Assembly: GCA_031283685.1 (NCBI GenBank)
Contig: JAITBI010000003.1
Span: 1 to 45,631, forward strand
Reading direction: 5' to 3'
Length of the DNA stretch: 45,631 nucleotides
Source of the DNA: Puniceicoccales bacterium
GTDB lineage: Bacteria > Verrucomicrobiota > Verrucomicrobiia > Opitutales > JAIRKQ01
How positions within the stretch are numbered: the stretch's first letter is position 1; each line of letters starts with the position of its first letter. The translations under genes were made by a program, and so were the position numbers. Positions 16,691-25,119 of this stretch are shown in pieces. Under the pieces are notes generated by a model. It saw only the letters and a program-made list of their open reading frames with translations, did no database searches and was not told the DNA's origin.

Positions 16691-18820
16691 TCAAAAGTCC
16701 AATAGCCTCAAATGCCAATCGAACTGGATGTGGTCTTCACGTTTTACGTGTGTCCGAGTGGTGATACCTACGTTAACTAACCACGAATTCCACAGCATAC
16801 CGGATAAACTAAATCTTTGCTGCGAAAATTTGTGAATTTTTGCATCGTATTGGGATCCAATCGTAATAGACGTTTGAGATGATAAATTGAAAGTAAAAAA
16901 CAATCCATACTGCTCGGTCGATTTTTGAAGGTTTACTCCATCAAATTTCAAATAATTGGTAGAAAATGCTAGCTTCCAAAAATCAGCGTCCTTTATGACG
17001 GTCGTTGTCTTTAGTTCGTGTAAATGTAATTTTGTTGGGTCAACCTTGCTATGGATGTCGAAATTAAGCCATGGTGTCGGATATATGCCAACCATTAAAT
17101 AGGTGTCGGAGAATTTCTTTTGGGGAGCTTGCCTAAAGCTATCATAATTTCTGGCAAAGAGTATGTCCTGGAATACATCCATTCGCATCAACTGTTTTGG
17201 AACATAGGATCCCGATTGGGTATATAGACTATTTTTTATGCCCAGCCGCACCATATTTTGCCGCTGTAGGTCATCCACATTGCGCATATCGTCCAAATCT
17301 ATCGAAGGAATTTCCACACTAAAACATTCTCTATGAAACTTTGGGATTTTAGTACTCTCATTGCCCGACGGGATCACGCGATATTGTATGATTGGGGTGA
17401 TGACATGTTTTAACCCGTTTATGCTAAAAGTTTCGTTGGTATAATCGGATTGGCCGGTGATTTTCATGTTAATGTCAAACCCACTCTGCAGGATGTTCTT
17501 CCCGTATGTTTCTCCATCAAAATTGCGATCATATACCAATGTCCGTGTGCCAAAAATCGGTTTTATTGTAAAAAAATCTTTATATCCCAATGGCAAAGAT
17601 ATTCCATAGTAAATATCGGCCCGGGAAACACTTGTGGCACCGTACAAATCCTTATCACGGTTGTATAACTTAACGACACCTAAGTGTGCACTGTGTATTA
17701 GCTTTGTATCGAACAATTTGGTCGGCAAATAGGCAATGCACAATTCCGGTATCTGTTGTGTGGTACTATAAAAAGTATTTGGTTCAAATTGTCCAAAGGC
17801 TGAGGCGATATAGTTTTGCCCCCGATAGGATATTTCGGCAAATGATCCCGGTTGTTGATTACGGTCATACCAAGCTTTTCTAAAATCTCGCTCGACCTCA
17901 GAATCGCTCAATGCTGTGGCCCTGGCGATTATGTCAATTCGATCATCATGGTGTTGCCTGTATGAAAACTCCAAAAAGTGTCTGTTGCTAGGAACAGGTT
18001 CACTTTTTATGTCAACCCCTTTTTGTTCTTCGCTTGCCCTGTCTTGGATAAACCCAAATTTGACTTCGGAAAATATTTGATTTTTCTCTGACCTATGGTC
18101 GATTTTTAACGCAGGACCAGCTAGTATTCCTCGTCTTGCATAAAAATCCAAAAGTCCACCCAGTTTAAGTCCTTTGTTTACTCCAAAATAAAAATTGTTT
18201 TGCAGGTATATTCCATTGCTGTGATTCAGTCCATAATTTTGTTCCAAATAAAACGGATGCGATGAAGTGTCTATTTCTGCCCAGGGTAAATACAATATCA
18301 CAGCTGGTCCAATTTTAAATTTTGTATCTTTTGTCTTAATGGATTCATTTGTTATTTTGAAACTTTTTACGAATATTGATGAAGCAAATTTTTGATCCAT
18401 AGAACCATGGAATATCTCCGCATTGAGACCGGTTTGTACGTCATTGTCTGTATCTAAATCGATATTTTCGATGCGGAAGTAGTAATTATGAACCTTTATT
18501 TTGCTGTTATTGACGTGGATCAGACCTGAATTTATATCATAGGAAATACGATCTGCCACGATGTAAACTTTTTTATTGTCAATTTTTACATTGCCTGAGG
18601 CGATTGCCATCGCCGGTTCCTTATGGAATGTTATTTCGTCGGCTTGGATGATAAAGTTTCCTGCCTCAATTTTTGCATCCCCTTTGACAACAAGTTCCTC
18701 TTTGTCGGCAATGTATTCTATCGGCTCATTTGAACTTACTTCAACCGCATGGCAGATGCCGTTGGAAAGAATTAGTAATAGGATCGTTAAAAATTTTTTC
18801 GGCACGTTGCTCAATAACAT
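16691..18820 (-). CDS. lptD: LPS-assembly outer-membrane protein
   Basis: 709 residues, a common size for LptD. Residues 1-24 are a signal peptide (basic start, FLTILLLILSNGICHA). An OstA/LptA-like beta-jellyroll follows (about 30-140: IADKEELVVKGDAKIEAGN, then ITFHKEPAMAIASGNVKI), which would receive LPS from the periplasmic bridge. The remaining 560 residues alternate aromatic and polar residues as in an outer-membrane barrel. LptD inserts LPS into the outer leaflet, so this organism has LPS. It is downstream of the SctI-like gene and a small ORF and directly upstream of miaA, in one probable transcript. Confidence 0.9.
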   Translation of the reverse strand: MLLSNVPKKFLTILLLILSNGICHAVEVSSNEPIEYIADKEELVVKGDAKIEAGNFIIQADEITFHKEPAMAIASGNVKIDNKKVYIVADRISYDINSGLIHVNNSKIKVHNYYFRIENIDLDTDNDVQTGLNAEIFHGSMDQKFASSIFVKSFKITNESIKTKDTKFKIGPAVILYLPWAEIDTSSHPFYLEQNYGLNHSNGIYLQNNFYFGVNKGLKLGGLLDFYARRGILAGPALKIDHRSEKNQIFSEVKFGFIQDRASEEQKGVDIKSEPVPSNRHFLEFSYRQHHDDRIDIIARATALSDSEVERDFRKAWYDRNQQPGSFAEISYRGQNYIASAFGQFEPNTFYSTTQQIPELCIAYLPTKLFDTKLIHSAHLGVVKLYNRDKDLYGATSVSRADIYYGISLPLGYKDFFTIKPIFGTRTLVYDRNFDGETYGKNILQSGFDINMKITGQSDYTNETFSINGLKHVITPIIQYRVIPSGNESTKIPKFHRECFSVEIPSIDLDDMRNVDDLQRQNMVRLGIKNSLYTQSGSYVPKQLMRMDVFQDILFARNYDSFRQAPQKKFSDTYLMVGIYPTPWLNFDIHSKVDPTKLHLHELKTTTVIKDADFWKLAFSTNYLKFDGVNLQKSTEQYGLFFTFNLSSQTSITIGSQYDAKIHKFSQQRFSLSGMLWNSWLVNVGITTRTHVKREDHIQFDWHLRLLDF

Positions 18821-19014
18821 GCATAATCTCTACCCTTGTGAAAATAAAAATCTTTCCTATTAATCATTGACCGTACTAAAATCGGGCCATGCCCATTTGT
18901 TCTAATCCAAGGGAGCAATTGGATTACTGCACAAGCAATACTCTGGAAGAGTTTTATGTCATTTCTTTTTGTCGTTTTTAAAACGGCGATTTTTACGGTA
19001 TCCGTGTCTATCAT
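18811..19014 (-). CDS. Small ORF between the SctI-like gene and lptD
   Basis: 67 residues; the ATG overlaps the stop of the SctI-like gene as ATGA, and the 3' end overlaps the lptD start by ten bases, so it fills the whole gap between two real genes. Basic, with one moderately hydrophobic segment (FQSIACAVIQLLPWI). No family recognised. The overlap at both ends is typical of a coupled gene but could be chance; conservation in relatives would decide. Confidence 0.35.
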   Translation of the reverse strand: MIDTDTVKIAVLKTTKRNDIKLFQSIACAVIQLLPWIRTNGHGPILVRSMINRKDFYFHKGRDYACY

Positions 19015-19550
19015 TTGTCTCTGAACAGGGTTTGTAAAGCTTGAGATCCCTTGTCTCCAACTTTAGAGGCGACATCAAGAACAATCGACATTTGTGTTAC
19101 TTCGTATTGTATACGCATCAAATCCTGTTGCGATAAATCCGGTTTTTGAGCTAGTTCCGCTGTCACGTTTGACATGTGGTCTAATTGCCGCTTGACTGAA
19201 GACATAAAGTCGGATAGCCGATTCTGATATTCTGCTACACCGGAAAATTGATCTATTTTCCCCTCCAACCCATGTACGACGCCTGGCATTGACTGTCCGA
19301 CATTTCTAATGGAATTAGAAAGGTCGGGATTAATATTGCTTAAAGCGTTTGCGGTTTGATCCAAACGATTGGTTACAGAATCAATGTTTATGTCAGTGTT
19401 GTTAAGTGCAGCATTGAATTTTGCCACATCACTTTGATTGATACCTGTAGATAGTGAATCAGAGAATTTCTGGGGATCCATTTGGTCCTCCGCCATGATT
19501 TTCTCTATTTGTTTCCGCAATGTTTCATCGACTATAGCTACTTGCTCCAT
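19011..19550 (-). CDS. sctI: Type III secretion inner rod protein (SctI/YscI-HrpB family)
   Basis: 179 residues, longer than typical SctI (about 100-120). The C-terminal 40 residues carry the family signature: LSQQDLMRIQYEVTQMSIVL, then DVASKVGDKGSQALQTLF, matching the pattern of a helix, a Ser-Lys-Val-x-x-Lys-Gly turn and a final Leu-rich helix. The N-terminal part is polar and coiled-coil-like with Asn/Asp/Ser, unlike the family and perhaps an added regulatory or substrate region. SctI polymerises inside the injectisome basal body beneath the needle. AAGG precedes ATG 19550. It stands alone here, away from other injectisome genes. Confidence 0.75.
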   Translation of the reverse strand: MEQVAIVDETLRKQIEKIMAEDQMDPQKFSDSLSTGINQSDVAKFNAALNNTDINIDSVTNRLDQTANALSNINPDLSNSIRNVGQSMPGVVHGLEGKIDQFSGVAEYQNRLSDFMSSVKRQLDHMSNVTAELAQKPDLSQQDLMRIQYEVTQMSIVLDVASKVGDKGSQALQTLFRDK

Positions 19551-19909
19551 AAACTTAAACCTTAGCTTTTTACAAAAAAAGTCAATATTTTTTGCAATCG
19601 ATGATAAGTTTTGTGTTAGGTTCAGGACTCACAAATTTAAATAAAAGATGAAAGAACAGGCGGTACAAATGGAAGAGAAAAAGGAATAGGCACGGTGATT
19701 GTAGTGGGTGGCAATGGGACACCAATTTTTCCATTTGCTCAAGGGTTTTTTCTTTTATCAGTTCCATTTCTTGGCCTTTTATTTCCTTTTCCCCTCCTCC
19801 TTTTCAATGCCTCTTTTTAAGTCCTGAGGCTAGGATACAAGGGTATTAAATCAAAGCATGCTACATAAACAATCTGGAAGGGATGGAGTAGCTTTTGGAA
19901 ATTTTCACG
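19551..19909 (-). other. 359-base stretch between rpoD and the SctI-like gene
   Basis: No established gene. It holds one small hydrophobic ORF (19582-19767) with a plausible ribosome site, and purine-rich minus-strand sequence at about 19780-19805. I see no clear terminator hairpin for rpoD and no tRNA-like element. Confidence 0.5.
19582..19767 (-). CDS. Possible small membrane peptide before the SctI-like gene
   Basis: 61 residues from ATG 19767. AAAAGG lies seven bases before the ATG, and a further purine-rich AAGGAGGAGG farther upstream. A charged amphipathic N-terminus (MELIKEKTLEQMEKL) precedes a very hydrophobic, Phe/Leu-rich segment (CLFLFLFHLYRLFFHLLF) that could cross the membrane once. 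The stop is 31 bases before the SctI-like start, so co-transcription is possible. No family recognised. Confidence 0.4.
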   Translation of the reverse strand: MELIKEKTLEQMEKLVSHCHPLQSPCLFLFLFHLYRLFFHLLFKFVSPEPNTKLIIDCKKY

Positions 19910-21625
19910 TTATTCATCGTCTGTGACAAAATTTTCAAACCCTGGACCTTCCGACTGCAATTCATTGTCAAAGAAACCATGCAACTGGCGAATTCTTGTG
20001 GGATGCCGCATCTTTCTCAAAGCTTTTGCTTCTATCTGACGAATTCTTTCCCGGGTAACATTAAATACTTGCCCCACCTCTTCCAAAGTCCTACTATACC
20101 CATCCCTCAATCCAAAACGTAGCATCAAAACCTCCCGTTCCCGTTGGGTTAAACTATCCAAAACACTGCCTATTTTCTCACGGAGCAGACTAAAGGCTGT
20201 CATGTCATATGGATTCTCAGCATTTTTATCTTCGATGAAATCTCCAAAACTGGAATCTTCCCCATCACCAACAGGATTTTGCAGGGAAATTGGTTGCTGG
20301 GCCATCTTCATTATGGTTTGCACGCGATCGATGGGCATTTTGACTTCCTTAGCCACGTCTTCTGCCGTTGGAGAATGGCCTAGTTCCTGGGTCAATTGTT
20401 TCTGTACCTGCATGACCCGATTCAGTGAATCTATCATGTGCACAGGAATGCGGATAGTTCTAGCTTGATCTGCAATCGAACGCGTGATGGCCTGGCGTAT
20501 CCACCAGGTTGCATAGGTTGAAAATTTGTATCCCCGACGGTACTCAAATTTCTCAACGGCTTTCATAAGGCCCATATTGCCTTCTTGGATGGAATCCAAA
20601 AATGATAGCCCACGATTGGTATATTTTTTTGCAATGCTAATGACAAGTCGTAGATTAGCTTCCACCATTGCCCGTTTTGCCTTATACGCTTCACCCATGT
20701 GAAACTTAAATGCTTTTACAATCTCAACCAAACGCTTGGGGTCGACTTCATGCTTAATTTCAAACTTTTTTAGAGCCTTATTAATTCTATCAATTGTTTC
20801 TACTTGCGAGTTGTCTCCATTGGCTAGAGCTTTGTTAGCCCGTTCCAAATCAGCATATAGTTGGTTAATTTGGCGAACATCTGGACGTAATTTTGCCAGT
20901 GGTTCTTCAAAAATTTTCATTTTGAAACAAAAACGTTTTAAAACAGTCTTTAGCTGCGTTTGAAACTGTTTCAATCGCGCCTCGATGGGTTTGATTTTTC
21001 CTTCGTCCGCTGTTTCCTTAGCTTCCTGGTATGCTTTCCAGGATTCTTTTACCTTTGCAAATAACATTTTGCTATCCTGCACAGCACGGGTCAGCATTGA
21101 GTAATAGGTCTCTCGACTCTCTATTTTTTTATCAAGAACTATGCGGTCGAATCGTTCATCCCGGCAAAGTAATTTTTCTGCCAAATCAATTTGAAATTCT
21201 GCCGTTAAATGAATAGAAAACAGCTCATCCTGTGCACGCAATTCTTCCCTCTCAATTGTTTTGGAAATAGCCACCTCTTCGGTACGCGTAAGCAATGGGA
21301 CTTGCCCCATCTGACGGAGATACATGCGAACAGGGTCTTCAATATTTTCTCCGGATGGCGAAACGGGCTCTGCCATTTCCTCTTCAACTTTACTCCGGTA
21401 CTGTTCAGCCTCTTCAGCATCCAAAATCTCAATGTTGAGATTTTCTAAAATATTGATGATATTCTCAGCTTCTTTTGGGTTAGTGAGAGCTCCTGGTAGT
21501 GTTTCATTGATATCTTGCAAAGATACATACCCTCTTTGCCGTGCCAATCGTATGAGAGATTGTACCCTTACGTTGGCATCTGCTGCTAACCTAACTTCTG
21601 AACTTTTTTTTTCGTATTTTGTCAT
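19910..21625 (-). CDS. rpoD: Primary sigma factor, sigma-70
   Basis: 571 residues. Region 1.1-like N-terminus ([18 protein letters not shown]), region 1.2 ([21 protein letters not shown]), a non-conserved helical insert of about 200 residues, then region 2 with [20 protein letters not shown] and [17 protein letters not shown], region 3 ([13 protein letters not shown]) and region 4 with [12 protein letters not shown] and the recognition helix in [20 protein letters not shown]. All core contacts are present, so a functional housekeeping sigma. It follows dnaG by five bases, the classical macromolecular synthesis arrangement. Confidence 0.97.
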   Translation of the reverse strand: MTKYEKKSSEVRLAADANVRVQSLIRLARQRGYVSLQDINETLPGALTNPKEAENIINILENLNIEILDAEEAEQYRSKVEEEMAEPVSPSGENIEDPVRMYLRQMGQVPLLTRTEEVAISKTIEREELRAQDELFSIHLTAEFQIDLAEKLLCRDERFDRIVLDKKIESRETYYSMLTRAVQDSKMLFAKVKESWKAYQEAKETADEGKIKPIEARLKQFQTQLKTVLKRFCFKMKIFEEPLAKLRPDVRQINQLYADLERANKALANGDNSQVETIDRINKALKKFEIKHEVDPKRLVEIVKAFKFHMGEAYKAKRAMVEANLRLVISIAKKYTNRGLSFLDSIQEGNMGLMKAVEKFEYRRGYKFSTYATWWIRQAITRSIADQARTIRIPVHMIDSLNRVMQVQKQLTQELGHSPTAEDVAKEVKMPIDRVQTIMKMAQQPISLQNPVGDGEDSSFGDFIEDKNAENPYDMTAFSLLREKIGSVLDSLTQREREVLMLRFGLRDGYSRTLEEVGQVFNVTRERIRQIEAKALRKMRHPTRIRQLHGFFDNELQSEGPGFENFVTDDE

Positions 21626-21630
21626 TGTTT

Positions 21631-23466
21631 TTACAATTGAACAATTTGCGGTGGGTGCTTTAACATTTTACGCAAATTCAATCTGCATTCTTGTAAGGTT
21701 CTTATACTATCGCTTTGGTCAAGAGAAAATTTCCGAAAACTGTCATTAACTTTATTAATTTCTTCCCTGATGAAATTTGAATGGAGCTTGTGCAGGCATA
21801 AATTCGCAGTGGCTAGGTGCTCACAATCTTCGTCGAAATCAGCCAACAAAAAGTATATCAAATTCTTTTCATCATTCGAAAATAGTGGCGACTCTTCCAA
21901 TTTAGCAATCCCTTCCCACATATACTCTTTAATTTCATTTAGAACTTTTAGCAATACTTTTCCTTCATGGGATGTTAAATTTTGTAAAAATGGTTGTTCG
22001 TAGAAATCCAACATTCGCTTTGCTATCCTATCATTTGACAGGACTATGGCCAGCAATTGGCTTTCTGCGCTGGATAACTTTTCATGTGACATTTCCCGCG
22101 TCTCGCCTGCGACAATCTTCGAGTTTCCAACAAAAGGCTTTTTCTGCAAAAATGACTTAAAATCTTGCAAAATCGCATGTCGATCAAGATCCGCTGCCAT
22201 TGATAGCTCATCTAGGTATGATTTTTGAACGATGGAAGATTCGGCAATGGAAATTATTTCGTAGATTCTCCTAAGTGTTTCTACCTTTTCCTGTGCCGTA
22301 ATATTTTTTTTGACAAACCATCGGTTTGCCAAGAATTCTATCCCTGTCATGGAGGATCGCTGTAGCCCTCGGAACCTATTTTCAAAATCCTCACGAAAAT
22401 AACTATCCGGGTCCTGCCCTTCCGGCAGGATGAAAAATCTTACGTCCAGTCCAGCTGCGATTGCCATTGCTAACAAACGTTCTGCCGCTTTTAATCCTGC
22501 GTTATCACCGTCAAGCATACAATTCAAGTGTACGCTATACCGCCGCAAGGTAACCAATTGGGCATCTGTAACAGCCGTCCCCTGGGGAGCAATGGTGGTA
22601 TTAAGGCCATTATCCCAGCAACGCATGGCATCAAACTGCCCTTCGACCATCCAAAAAGCATCGTTTTGTTCTAGATATTTCCGAGCCCTGTCGAGTCCGA
22701 ATAGTATGCTTCCCTTTTGAAAAATTTCCGTTGCCGGAGAATTTATATACTTAGCATCGGCAAAATTACTTTGCTGCCCAATGCCATCTACAAATCTCGC
22801 CGAGAATCCAACAATTTTACCCTGCGTATTCCTGATAGGAATTGTTAGCCGTGAATTAAATCGCCCTATAAATCCACGGGGATCGGTTTCATTTTCCTTT
22901 GCATAGAAAATTCCACTAGCTTTTATGGCGTCCAAAGAATAGCCAGCCTGGAGTATTTTTTCTATCAATACCCTGTCATTATTTCCTGCGAGACCTATGC
23001 CATTTTCCCTCGCTACGTCCAGAGAAAACTTCCTATCTTCTACCCAGTATTGCCGAATTTTTTCTCCCCAAATATTATCAGCATGGAAATTTTTCACAAA
23101 AAAATCACACACCAAGTCATGCAAGTCGAACAGTGTCTTTTTGGCATATGGCTTTGGTTCAAAAGTTGCTGATTTTTCAAATTCTAGCGGAATGTTAAAC
23201 CGTTCAGCTATCATTTCCACGGCATCGATGAATGATACATTTTCTTTCAGCTGTATGAATCGAAAAACATCACCTGCATTCCCAGAGCTAAAACATCGAA
23301 ACATTTTTTTCGCTGGCATGACGAAAAAAGATGGTGTCTTTTCCTGATTAAAAGGGCTCAAACCACGCCAGTTAACCCCGCATCGCTTCAGCGTAGCATA
23401 TGGCGATACAACATCATAAATGTCGACAGAATTTTTTATCTTGTCTAGGCAATCGCGTGTTATCAT
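21631..23466 (-). CDS. dnaG: DNA primase
   Basis: 611 residues. N-terminal CHC2-type zinc-ribbon region, TOPRIM core and C-terminal helicase-binding region. [15 protein letters not shown] (catalytic Glu) and [12 protein letters not shown] (metal Asps). The basic approach FSARFVDG and the [16 protein letters not shown] strand are typical. Odd: the zinc site is nearly gone. Where primases have Cys-x2-His and Cys-x2-Cys, this protein has Ser37 and Asn40 and keeps only Cys58, with Ser61 in the last place. The surrounding residues ([11 protein letters not shown] and [12 protein letters not shown]) are otherwise well conserved, so the fold may stand without metal. It heads the dnaG-rpoD pair. Confidence 0.95.
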   Translation of the reverse strand: MITRDCLDKIKNSVDIYDVVSPYATLKRCGVNWRGLSPFNQEKTPSFFVMPAKKMFRCFSSGNAGDVFRFIQLKENVSFIDAVEMIAERFNIPLEFEKSATFEPKPYAKKTLFDLHDLVCDFFVKNFHADNIWGEKIRQYWVEDRKFSLDVARENGIGLAGNNDRVLIEKILQAGYSLDAIKASGIFYAKENETDPRGFIGRFNSRLTIPIRNTQGKIVGFSARFVDGIGQQSNFADAKYINSPATEIFQKGSILFGLDRARKYLEQNDAFWMVEGQFDAMRCWDNGLNTTIAPQGTAVTDAQLVTLRRYSVHLNCMLDGDNAGLKAAERLLAMAIAAGLDVRFFILPEGQDPDSYFREDFENRFRGLQRSSMTGIEFLANRWFVKKNITAQEKVETLRRIYEIISIAESSIVQKSYLDELSMAADLDRHAILQDFKSFLQKKPFVGNSKIVAGETREMSHEKLSSAESQLLAIVLSNDRIAKRMLDFYEQPFLQNLTSHEGKVLLKVLNEIKEYMWEGIAKLEESPLFSNDEKNLIYFLLADFDEDCEHLATANLCLHKLHSNFIREEINKVNDSFRKFSLDQSDSIRTLQECRLNLRKMLKHPPQIVQL

Positions 23467-23681
23467 TCCTTAAAGAATAAATATTCCATACCTTTAATTG
23501 CAAAAAAAACCCAAGAAAAGACAAAAAAATACTCTTCTCCCCTGCTTTCTAATCTCAGCCATAGGGAAACGGCTACATCTTATCCTTTCTTTCCCCAAAC
23601 TAAAACTTTTTTGCAGCTTTCCTGTTTATTTCTGCAGCCCACATGGTCAAGAACTTTTTGGGAAGATATAAAATACTGATC

Positions 23682-24245
23682 CTAGGGTACATCGTCCGAC
23701 TCACTATCCTGCGGCACTTCACCACCCTGCGATGCTATGGCATTTTTTGCTTTGCTTCTTCGATATGCTATAAATATTAGCGCGGGTATCGCAATAACGG
23801 CAACCATAATCGCGGTTGCAATAACAGGGTGAGCAACTGCCAATGCCCATGCAGATTTCCCTAGCGTAGCCACTTTGCTTAGCAGAGATCCAGCGGCATC
23901 CGCTGCTTCGGAACTTCCAGCTCCGGCGCTTGCTGCTGCTTCGGCGCCTGCTGTAGTTCCGGCACCCGCAGCTCCAACATTTGCCGATACTCCAGCCGTA
24001 CTTGCGGTTGCTCCTTCAAAGAGTACAGGGGGGGTGCTTGTTCCACTAATTGCCTGTGCAGTAGCTGTCGCAACTCCAGCCATACCCGTGGTTGTTCCTT
24101 CGAAGAGTACAAGAGCGGTGCTTGTCCTACTAATTGCCCGTGCAGTAGCTGTCGCAGCTCCAGTCATACCCGCGGTTGCTTCTTCGACAGGCACAAGAGC
24201 AGTGCTTGTTCCACTAATTGCTACTTGACCAAAGATTCCATTCAT
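23682..24245 (-). CDS. Ala/Thr-rich repeat membrane protein
   Basis: 187 residues of very low complexity. Three 28-residue repeats fill residues 9-92, then an Ala/Gly region (93-125), a single hydrophobic segment (about 135-160, with AVAHPVIATAIMVAVIAIPALIFIAY) and a short basic, then acidic tail. No signal peptide is visible at the N-terminus, so if the segment is a membrane anchor the repeats would lie outside by a route other than Sec, or inside. Function unknown. It could be a surface or secreted effector-like protein. ATG 24245 has a GG-rich upstream but no classic ribosome site. Confidence 0.6.
   Translation of the reverse strand: MNGIFGQVAISGTSTALVPVEEATAGMTGAATATARAISRTSTALVLFEGTTTGMAGVATATAQAISGTSTPPVLFEGATASTAGVSANVGAAGAGTTAGAEAAASAGAGSSEAADAAGSLLSKVATLGKSAWALAVAHPVIATAIMVAVIAIPALIFIAYRRSKAKNAIASQGGEVPQDSESDDVP
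23970..24221 (-). repeat. Three 84-base tandem repeats inside the Ala/Thr-rich gene
   Basis: Units of 28 codons begin AISGTSTALVPVEEATAGM, AISRTSTALVLFEGTTTGM and AISGTSTPPVLFEGATAST. Copies 1 and 2 are closest; the third has diverged most. Such repeats may expand and contract by slippage. Confidence 0.8.
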
Positions 24246-24473
24246 ACCAAAACCGCCATGGAGATTAATTTTCTAGGAAATTCTCATAAATCGCAAGTAA
24301 AAAACAAAAGAAACCTGAATTAAGTTTTATCGGATTCGATTCCACTTTTCCTGGGTTCTTTTCCAATAGCCTGTTGACTTCTTTAATGTTTTAGGATTTA
24401 CGCACATTTTTGTATCCATTGGCTGAACTGGGGGGTTGCTTTTAGAAAAACGATCATTACTTCATTTGTCATC

Positions 24474-25109
24474 ATGGTAAAATGCTTTGCAGAACGGGTA
24501 CCCCATTTAAATGATAATGATGACGATGATACTTCGGATTGTAGCTCGAAGGATTCTTCGAGTTGTTCATCGATGATGCAGAAACGATTTCTTAGGGAAA
24601 GGAAGATTTTTTTGTGGGGTGGCATAAATGATGTGACAGCAAAAGATATTACTGAAAAATTACTATACCTTGAGTTGTCGGATCCTGGCAAACCCATCGA
24701 TTTTTTTATAAACACTCCTGGGGGATCCATAACATCTGGCATGTCGATCTACGACACCATGATTTTACTTTCTTCTCCAATCCGTGTAATAGTGACCGGA
24801 ATTGCAGCAAGTATGGGATCGATTCTGCTCTGCGGAACCAAAAAAGGTAATCGGTTTTTATATCCTAATTCCAGAGTTTTGATACATCAACCGCTCATCA
24901 TGGGTCAGATTGTTGCCCAGGCGGTTGATATCAATATCCAGGCCAAGGAAATGGAAAAGACTCGGGCGGAATTAAATAAAATCCTAGCTGCGTCTTCCGG
25001 ACAACCGATAGAGAAAATTACAAAGGATACGGATCGAGATTTTTATATGAACGCAAAGGAGGCGATCGACTATGGGTTGGCCGATAAAATTATAAAAAAT
25101 ATATTCTGA
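24474..25109 (+). CDS. clpP: ATP-dependent Clp protease proteolytic subunit
   Basis: 211 residues. Catalytic triad Ser113 (in GIAASMGS), His138 (in RVLIHQP) and Asp189 (in DTDRDF), with the family blocks INTPGGSITSGMSIYDTM and KEAIDYGLADKII. ClpP forms the degradation chamber used by ClpX or ClpA. Odd: before the core (which starts near residue 38, KRFLRERKIFLWGG) there is an acidic, Ser/Cys-rich extension with four Asp in a row and SSKDSSSCSS. It may be a cleaved propeptide, or the true start may be the Met at residue 34 or 35; neither start has a ribosome site. No clpX follows. Confidence 0.93.
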   Translation: MVKCFAERVPHLNDNDDDDTSDCSSKDSSSCSSMMQKRFLRERKIFLWGGINDVTAKDITEKLLYLELSDPGKPIDFFINTPGGSITSGMSIYDTMILLSSPIRVIVTGIAASMGSILLCGTKKGNRFLYPNSRVLIHQPLIMGQIVAQAVDINIQAKEMEKTRAELNKILAASSGQPIEKITKDTDRDFYMNAKEAIDYGLADKIIKNIF

Positions 25110-25119
25110 TAAAAATTCC

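Noticed and set aside
23875-24228. Plus-strand Ala/Pro/Val-rich frame over the repeat gene
   Set aside because: It only mirrors the repeats of the minus-strand gene; codon pattern and low complexity explain it.
24398-24742. Minus-strand frame opposite the clpP start
   Set aside because: It lies over the clpP coding region with no ribosome site or family resemblance; a shadow frame.
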